Positions 60,245 to 64,000 of a stretch of 64,000 nucleotides of DNA are shown piece after piece (position 1 is the stretch's first letter; every line of letters begins with the position of its first letter). The stretch is taken from assembly GCF_004214815.1 (NCBI RefSeq), contig NZ_CP035926.1:1054001-1118000 (forward strand). The letters are read 5' to 3'. The DNA comes from Aliarcobacter thereius LMG 24486 (GTDB lineage Bacteria > Campylobacterota > Campylobacteria > Campylobacterales > Arcobacteraceae). Both the position numbers and the translations under genes were made by a program. Below the pieces are notes generated by a model. The model was given only the letters and a program-made list of their open reading frames with translations. It was not told the origin of the DNA and made no database searches.

Positions 60245-60427
60245 TTATGTAAATAGCCATTTAAAAAGTAACTCAATCAATATTGAAATTGTCATAGAGA
60301 AAATTGGTTCAAACTCTTCTGTTTTGTATGAAGATATAATAAATGCAAGAGGAATTGTTTGAATATAAACTATTTTGAAATAGTGTTTTCTTACAAAATC
60401 ATAAAAAAACTTTGATAAAAGCTTCAT
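60245..60427 (-). CDS. Possible small two-helix membrane protein
   Basis: 60 codons from ATG 60427. A basic N-terminus is followed by two hydrophobic segments (KIVYIQTIPLAFIISSY and SMTISILIELLFKWLF). No family is recognised and the ribosome site is weak (TAGAG). It is the only plausible gene in the 357-base gap between the WYL regulator and the barrel gene. The dyad at 60475-60486 is 48 bases upstream. Confidence 0.45.
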   Translation of the reverse strand: MKLLSKFFYDFVRKHYFKIVYIQTIPLAFIISSYKTEEFEPIFSMTISILIELLFKWLFT

Positions 60428-60474
60428 CTCTAAACGAACAACTATATAAATATAAAACCAAATACAAAAAGTTT

Positions 60475-60486
60475 GACAAATTTGTC
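60475..60486. promoter_or_regulatory. Dyad operator candidate, site A
   Basis: GACAAATTTGTC, a perfect 12-base palindrome within TTTGACA...TGTCGTTTTAT. It is 48 bases upstream of the small membrane ORF at 60427, with an extra half-site TTTGTCAGTT at 60501. Same motif as sites B and C. Confidence 0.5.
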
Positions 60487-60524
60487 GTTTTATCTTTTTA
60501 TTTGTCAGTTATTATTATTTTTTT

Positions 60525-60556
60525 AATTAGTCAAACTTTTGTTTGACTAATTTTAA
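60525..60556. terminator. Hairpin downstream of the outer-membrane barrel gene
   Basis: Perfect 12-bp stem AATTAGTCAAAC / GTTTGACTAATT with a four-T loop. The T-tract follows on the plus strand; for the minus-strand barrel gene it may act as a 3' stabiliser or weak terminator. Confidence 0.5.
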
Positions 60557-61074
60557 TATCTATATTTAAGTGAAAATCCAACTCTGTTTAAATCATAATC
60601 AACTAAACCTTCGAAATCCATATCATATTTTCTATAATCAGCTGCTACTGCCCAATGCTCAGCAAAGTTATATTGAATCCCAGCACCATAACCTAAACCA
60701 GCAGCATTTGATTCACCATTGTCAAATCCTTGTCCACCGTAACCAATAGCAGCATAAAGATCAAGTTTTCTATCAAAAAAAGAATAACCAGCTCTTGCTT
60801 CTGCTGATAATCCTGTCATTAATATAGATTTAGTCTCTCCACCTGAAGTGAAATCCATACTACCAAATGTAACTGAAGCATCAACTCCAAGTAAAATATT
60901 TGAATCAAAATATTTTGTAGCACCAAAAGTAAATCCATACTCTGTAAATTTATCTCCATTTTCCAATTTTACATCTGAATTCACTGCTGTAATACCAAAG
61001 TGTGCAACTGAATTTGCACTTAAAGAACCTGCAAAAAGCATAGATGCTAAAGCTACTTTTGTAATTATTTTCAT
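60553..61074 (-). CDS. Small outer-membrane beta-barrel protein
   Basis: 173 residues. Signal peptide KIITKVALASMLFAGSLSANS, then about eight amphipathic beta-strands (HFGITAVNSDVKLEN, EYGFTFGATKYF, LLGVDASVTFGSMDF, LSAEARAGYSF, LDLYAAIGYGGQGF, GLGYGAGIQYNF, WAVAADYRKYDMDF). The C-terminus LKYRY ends in an aromatic residue, the BAM recognition signature. It is of the OmpA-barrel/opacity-protein type (eight strands). The AAGGAAAAA ribosome site lies upstream, and the dyad (site B) and a TATAAT box lie about 40-55 bases upstream. Confidence 0.85.
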   Translation of the reverse strand: MKIITKVALASMLFAGSLSANSVAHFGITAVNSDVKLENGDKFTEYGFTFGATKYFDSNILLGVDASVTFGSMDFTSGGETKSILMTGLSAEARAGYSFFDRKLDLYAAIGYGGQGFDNGESNAAGLGYGAGIQYNFAEHWAVAADYRKYDMDFEGLVDYDLNRVGFSLKYRY

Positions 61075-61112
61075 ATTTTTTCCTTTTTGTGTTTAATTTT
61101 TTTGTAAAGAAT

Positions 61113-61141
61113 TATATTTTATTTTCTTGACAAAATTTGTC
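61113..61141 (-). promoter_or_regulatory. Promoter with dyad operator, site B
   Basis: On the minus strand: dyad GACAAATTTTGTC (complement of 61129-61141), then AA, ten bases, then TATAAT (complement of about 61113-61118). The dyad covers the -35 position, suiting a repressor or class II activator of the barrel gene. Confidence 0.55.
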
Positions 61142-61150
61142 GTTTTATAT

Positions 61151-61522
61151 TTATTTAATATAATTTAATGTTGCTGCAAAATAGTAATATCTTTCATCTA
61201 TTTGAAACTTAATATCTACATTTGCAATCTCTTTATAACCACCCTCTTTACAATCTTCTATAGCACTATCTCTTACATATCTAAAAAATTCACCATATGC
61301 ATCTGTAAATGATTTTATCTGCATTTTGTTTTTTGAATCATAGTATGCAATAGGCTTTGAAGCACTATAAGCATTGTAGTTCACAACTTTTGGTACTTCA
61401 TTTGTTCCAAGTAATTTTATAGGATTTTGGTTTGGTTCTCCAAAATTTAAAACTTCACAATCTGCAAACAAAGTTGTAGATAGTGTTGTTGTAAGTAGTA
61501 GTGTTGAGATAATTTTTTTCAT
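61151..61522 (-). CDS. Small periplasmic protein of unknown function (Cys-containing)
   Basis: 123 residues. The signal peptide IISTLLLTTTLSTTLFA is followed by DCEVLNFGEPNQNPIK and, later, DCKEGGYKEIANVDIKFQIDERYYYFAATLNY. Two cysteines (about 22 and 93) could form a disulfide. The Gly-Tyr-x-x-Ile-x-Asn-Val and YYYF strands are loosely reminiscent of the YbjQ/DUF74 or RcsF fold, but I would not assign it. AAGGAAA precedes the start. Probably the last gene of the site C transcript. Confidence 0.6.
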   Translation of the reverse strand: MKKIISTLLLTTTLSTTLFADCEVLNFGEPNQNPIKLLGTNEVPKVVNYNAYSASKPIAYYDSKNKMQIKSFTDAYGEFFRYVRDSAIEDCKEGGYKEIANVDIKFQIDERYYYFAATLNYIK

Positions 61523-61569
61523 ATTTTTCCTTTTGTGTGTTTTATTTTATTAATTTAAATCCCTATTAT

Positions 61570-61737
61570 TTAAAAAGAGTTATCATCTTCTTGTCTTCTT
61601 CTTTCTTCTTCCATCATATACCATATCCAATAATCATCATCAGAATCATCACTGTTTCCAGAAATTATATTTGATATTATTCTGTAAACAACAAATATAG
61701 CAAAGCATATAAAACTACCTATTATAAGTATTTCCAT
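61570..61737 (-). CDS. 55-residue acidic-tailed membrane protein
   Basis: ATG at 61737-61735 with AAGG 8 bases upstream. 55 codons encode a membrane helix (ILIIGSFICFAIFVVYRII), a Ser/Asp-rich linker (SGNSDDSDDDYWIWYMM) and a charged tail (EEERRRQEDDNSF). It lies 12 bases after the 127-residue gene and 47 bases before the 123-residue gene on the same strand, forming a three-gene unit. Position, ribosome site and composition support it. No family recognised. Confidence 0.6.
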   Translation of the reverse strand: MEILIIGSFICFAIFVVYRIISNIISGNSDDSDDDYWIWYMMEEERRRQEDDNSF

Positions 61738-61749
61738 CTTTTTACCTTT

Positions 61750-62133
61750 TTATTTCTTTTTATCTTTAAGTGCTGGATCTTTAAGATCTTTATATGTTTT
61801 TGCATCAAGCTTTTTTGCATCCATTTTTTTTATAACAATATCTTCAAATAATCTACAAGCACCATAAGAAGTCATCATTGAAAAATATGAATTTTTGCTT
61901 GTTGTTATTTCTATAATATCTCCTGCATCTGTAAAGAATTCATCTTCTTTATATGCTTCACCCTCATTAAGCATATTCATAATCTCTCTTTTTGCTGAGA
62001 AATCTGTTTTTAAACATTTTTTATTACCATAATTATAGTGATACTCTAAATTAGTACTATATACTTTATTACTTGCAAATAATAGATTTGAACTTCCTAT
62101 TAAAACGAGTGATAAGATAATTGATTTTTTCAT
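61750..62133 (-). CDS. Small exported protein of unknown function
   Basis: 127 residues. Signal peptide KKSIILSLVLIGSSNLLFAS, then STNLEYHYNYGNKKCLKTDFSAKREIMNMLNEGEAYKEDEFFTDAGDIIEI, with a second cysteine in SYGACRLFEDIVIKK and a lysine-rich tail (DPALKDKKK). No family is recognised. It is preceded by an AAAAGGGAG site. First gene of a unit with the 55-residue and 123-residue proteins, under the site C promoter. Confidence 0.6.
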   Translation of the reverse strand: MKKSIILSLVLIGSSNLLFASNKVYSTNLEYHYNYGNKKCLKTDFSAKREIMNMLNEGEAYKEDEFFTDAGDIIEITTSKNSYFSMMTSYGACRLFEDIVIKKMDAKKLDAKTYKDLKDPALKDKKK

Positions 62134-62161
62134 TTTTTCTCCCTTTTAATTTGGAAGAATT

Positions 62162-62189
62162 CTAATATATCTTTTTGACAGAAACTGTC
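62162..62189 (-). promoter_or_regulatory. Promoter with dyad operator, site C
   Basis: On the minus strand: dyad GACAGTTTCTGTC (complement of 62177-62189), then AA, ten bases, then TAGAAT, the same spacing as at site B. It is 44 bases upstream of the gene starting at 62133. The 62190-62426 gap beyond it is AT-rich, with no gene; it is the left flank of the CRISPR array. Confidence 0.5.
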
Positions 62190-62426
62190 GTTAAATTTAT
62201 TTTATATAATTTTACCTCAAGAAAAAAATTAATTCTTAGTTTCGAAATTAGACTTTAGTCAAATCTTTATTTTAATTTCACCACCTGCTTTATTGATAGA
62301 ATAGCTTAGAAGGAAATATTGCAAAGCAAGTATTGATAAAAATTCCATTTCTATAAATCCCCTCTTCTGAGTCCTAAAAATAGAATAAGCTTTAGCTTTT
62401 CGTAATTTTTAGTGATGACTGAATTT

Positions 62427-62463
62427 GCCAAAGGCAAAAATAATCGGGTCATTGTTATTGAAT
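62427..62463. repeat. Degenerate terminal CRISPR repeat
   Basis: The last 22 bases are identical to the repeat consensus (AATCGGGTCATTGTTATTGA then AT). The first 15 are unrelated and form, with the adjoining bases, the small palindrome TTTGCC-AAA-GGCAAA. A degenerate terminal repeat usually marks the leader-distal end. Confidence 0.8.
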
Positions 62464-64000
62464 AGTCTTAAAGGTTGCAGATTATTTCGCGAAAAGCGTC
62501 TTAATCCCCTTAAATCGGGTCATTGTTATTGAATTTATAGACACAATCTATAATAAGCTTTTTGAAATAGGTCTTAATCCCCTTAAATCGGGTCATTGTT
62601 ATTGAATATATAAACTTTGGCTCATATGCTAACAACGAGGATGGTCTTAATCCCCTTAAATCGGGTCATTGTTATTGAATAACTTTATGATAGTTGGTAA
62701 CGACATTTGGCTTCAAGTCTTAATCCCCTTAAATCGGGTCATTGTTATTGAATGTGGTTGGAAGAGATATTTGGCTTCAAGCCAAAGTTAAAGTCTTAAT
62801 CCCCTTAAATCGGGTCATTGTTATTGAATCAGTTTGTGAAATGTTAGATATAATTTGGTTATTATCGTCTTAATCCCCTTAAATCGGGTCATTGTTATTG
62901 AATCTTCTAAATGATACTCAGTATGTCGTAGAAATCTACGAAGTCTTAATCCCCTTAAATCGGGTCATTGTTATTGAATTTATTAACGCATCTTCGACAT
63001 CAAAAAATTTTTTTGATACATTGTCTTAATCCCCTTAAATCGGGTCATTGTTATTGAATCTAGAGAAGAGACAATAAGGCTTGAAGAAAAATTTGAGTCT
63101 TAATCCCCTTAAATCGGGTCATTGTTATTGAATTTTTTCTCAAATATAATTAACGAGGATGCTTACGAGCAAAGTCTTAATCCCCTTAAATCGGGTCATT
63201 GTTATTGAATAAGTTTGATAGAAAAACTTTTGAGGCAAAGTTCAGAACGTCTTAATCCCCTTAAATCGGGTCATTGTTATTGAATGTATTAGAGCAAATA
63301 GCTAAAATTAATTTAAGCATGTCTTAATCCCCTTAAATCGGGTCATTGTTATTGAATAGAATTGGGAAGAACAGATTGCATTGCCCCTGATACAAAGTCT
63401 TAATCCCCTTAAATCGGGTCATTGTTATTGAATGTATGCAACAACTTGCATATCAAAAAGGATTCTTCGTCTTAATCCCCTTAAATCGGGTCATTGTTAT
63501 TGAATCCACAAAAACATAGGATAAATTCTATAAAAGTAGTCTTAATCCCCTTAAATCGGGTCATTGTTATTGAATAAGCAAATAGCTTACGCATTATCTT
63601 TTTCATAGTTGTCTTAATCCCCTTAAATCGGGTCATTGTTATTGAATTCAAAAAGTGTTAAAGATGAGGATTTATTCTCTTGTCTTAATCCCCTTAAATC
63701 GGGTCATTGTTATTGAATAAGATTTATATCTTCTTTTAAAACTGCTGGATGAAGTCTTAATCCCCTTAAATCGGGTCATTGTTATTGAATAGAACTAAAA
63801 GAAATAAAAGAGGATTTATATCTTGTCTTAATCCCCTTAAATCGGGTCATTGTTATTGAATCGTAAAAGAAGCAAACTTCTTTTATGGAACAGATGTGTC
63901 TTAATCCCCTTAAATCGGGTCATTGTTATTGAATTTTCTGGCTTCCCTATATCTTCTGAGATTGTGGAGGGAAATGTCTTAATCCCCTTAAATCGGGTCA
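62427..64000. CRISPR. CRISPR array: 20 full repeats, one truncated by window end, one degenerate
   Basis: The repeat unit is 37 bases, beginning GTCTTAATCCCCTTAAATCG and ending GGTCATTGTTATTGAAT, with no base differences among full copies. Full repeats start at 62498, 62571, 62644, 62717, 62793, 62867, 62943, 63023, 63097, 63174, 63249, 63321, 63397, 63469, 63539, 63611, 63682, 63754, 63825 and 63898; one cut by the window starts at 63976. The 21 spacers are 33-43 bases and all different. The length scatter is more usual for type III than for type I-E/F or II. No cas gene is visible, so type is inference. The degenerate repeat at the left suggests the leader and cas genes lie to the right, beyond 64000. 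The TATTGAAT end of the plus-strand repeat resembles the ATTGAAAC-type crRNA handle and argues the opposite, so I leave direction open. Many spacers contain hairpins. Confidence 0.97.

Noticed and set aside
62464-62472. AGTCTTAAA at the start of the first spacer as a remnant repeat
   Set aside because: It resembles the repeat start (GTCTTAAT), but a full repeat begins only at 62498, with a normal 34-base spacer between; treated as coincidence or a minor duplication scar.

Overview
The window looks like a chromosomal segment of a very AT-rich Campylobacterota bacterium, most probably Aliarcobacter/Arcobacter. Supporting signs are the gene content (monomeric NADP isocitrate dehydrogenase, a short glucose-6-phosphate isomerase, trpD-tsaE-lptB, manB-galU-pgi), frequent TTG starts, TATAAT-dominated promoters, and an rRNA operon ordered 16S-tRNA-Ile-tRNA-Ala-23S-5S. 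The species assignment is inference; no database search was possible.

Layout. 1-10.5 kb: housekeeping genes (partial AsmA/YhdP-like protein, mltG, icd, mdh, a small cytochrome c, an NlpC/P60 hydrolase, rsmH with an FtsL-like gene, a degenerate class II aldolase, HU). 10.5-18.5 kb: tRNA-Leu, ligA and a complete rRNA operon on the minus strand, with a perfect-consensus promoter at 18331-18359, processing stems around 16S and 23S, and a terminator near 12.8 kb. 18.5-32.3 kb: sugar-phosphate genes, transporters, xth, tex, tRNA-Leu, gamma carbonic anhydrase, argG, an S4 protein, trpD, tsaE and lptB.

32.3-49.0 kb: a 14-gene same-strand locus, the most distinctive coding region. It has the core of a type IVb pilus/type II secretion-like machine: a lipoprotein secretin, a GspF/PilR membrane platform, a GspE/PilQ ATPase, GspL/M-like and PilP/GspC-like assembly proteins, and three pilin-sized proteins with one N-terminal hydrophobic helix but no canonical prepilin site. 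It also carries two large secreted proteins with RCC1-type beta-propeller repeats. These share an N-terminal module with two smaller neighbours and a C-terminal signature with each other. A protein resembling a degenerate histidine-kinase ATPase closes the locus. I know no described system with this composition.

49.0-60.2 kb: ABC-F ATPase, a stand-alone DapD N-terminal-domain protein, priA, a pseudopilin that seems to start at ATT, small coiled-coil proteins, a TerB-like protein, an HI0933-type flavoprotein, a DUF4198 protein under a probable Fur box, a DUF481 protein, a B12-type radical SAM protein and a WYL regulator. 60.2-62.2 kb: small membrane or exported proteins, with a recurring GACA-N4/5-TGTC dyad upstream of three transcription units.

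62.4-64.0 kb: a CRISPR array with 20 complete 37-nt repeats, one cut by the window end, and one degenerate repeat at the left end. No cas genes are visible. Many spacers contain perfect or near-perfect inverted repeats, far more than base composition predicts by a rough hand estimate. That suggests spacer capture biased toward hairpins such as transcription terminators, or another role for the inserts.
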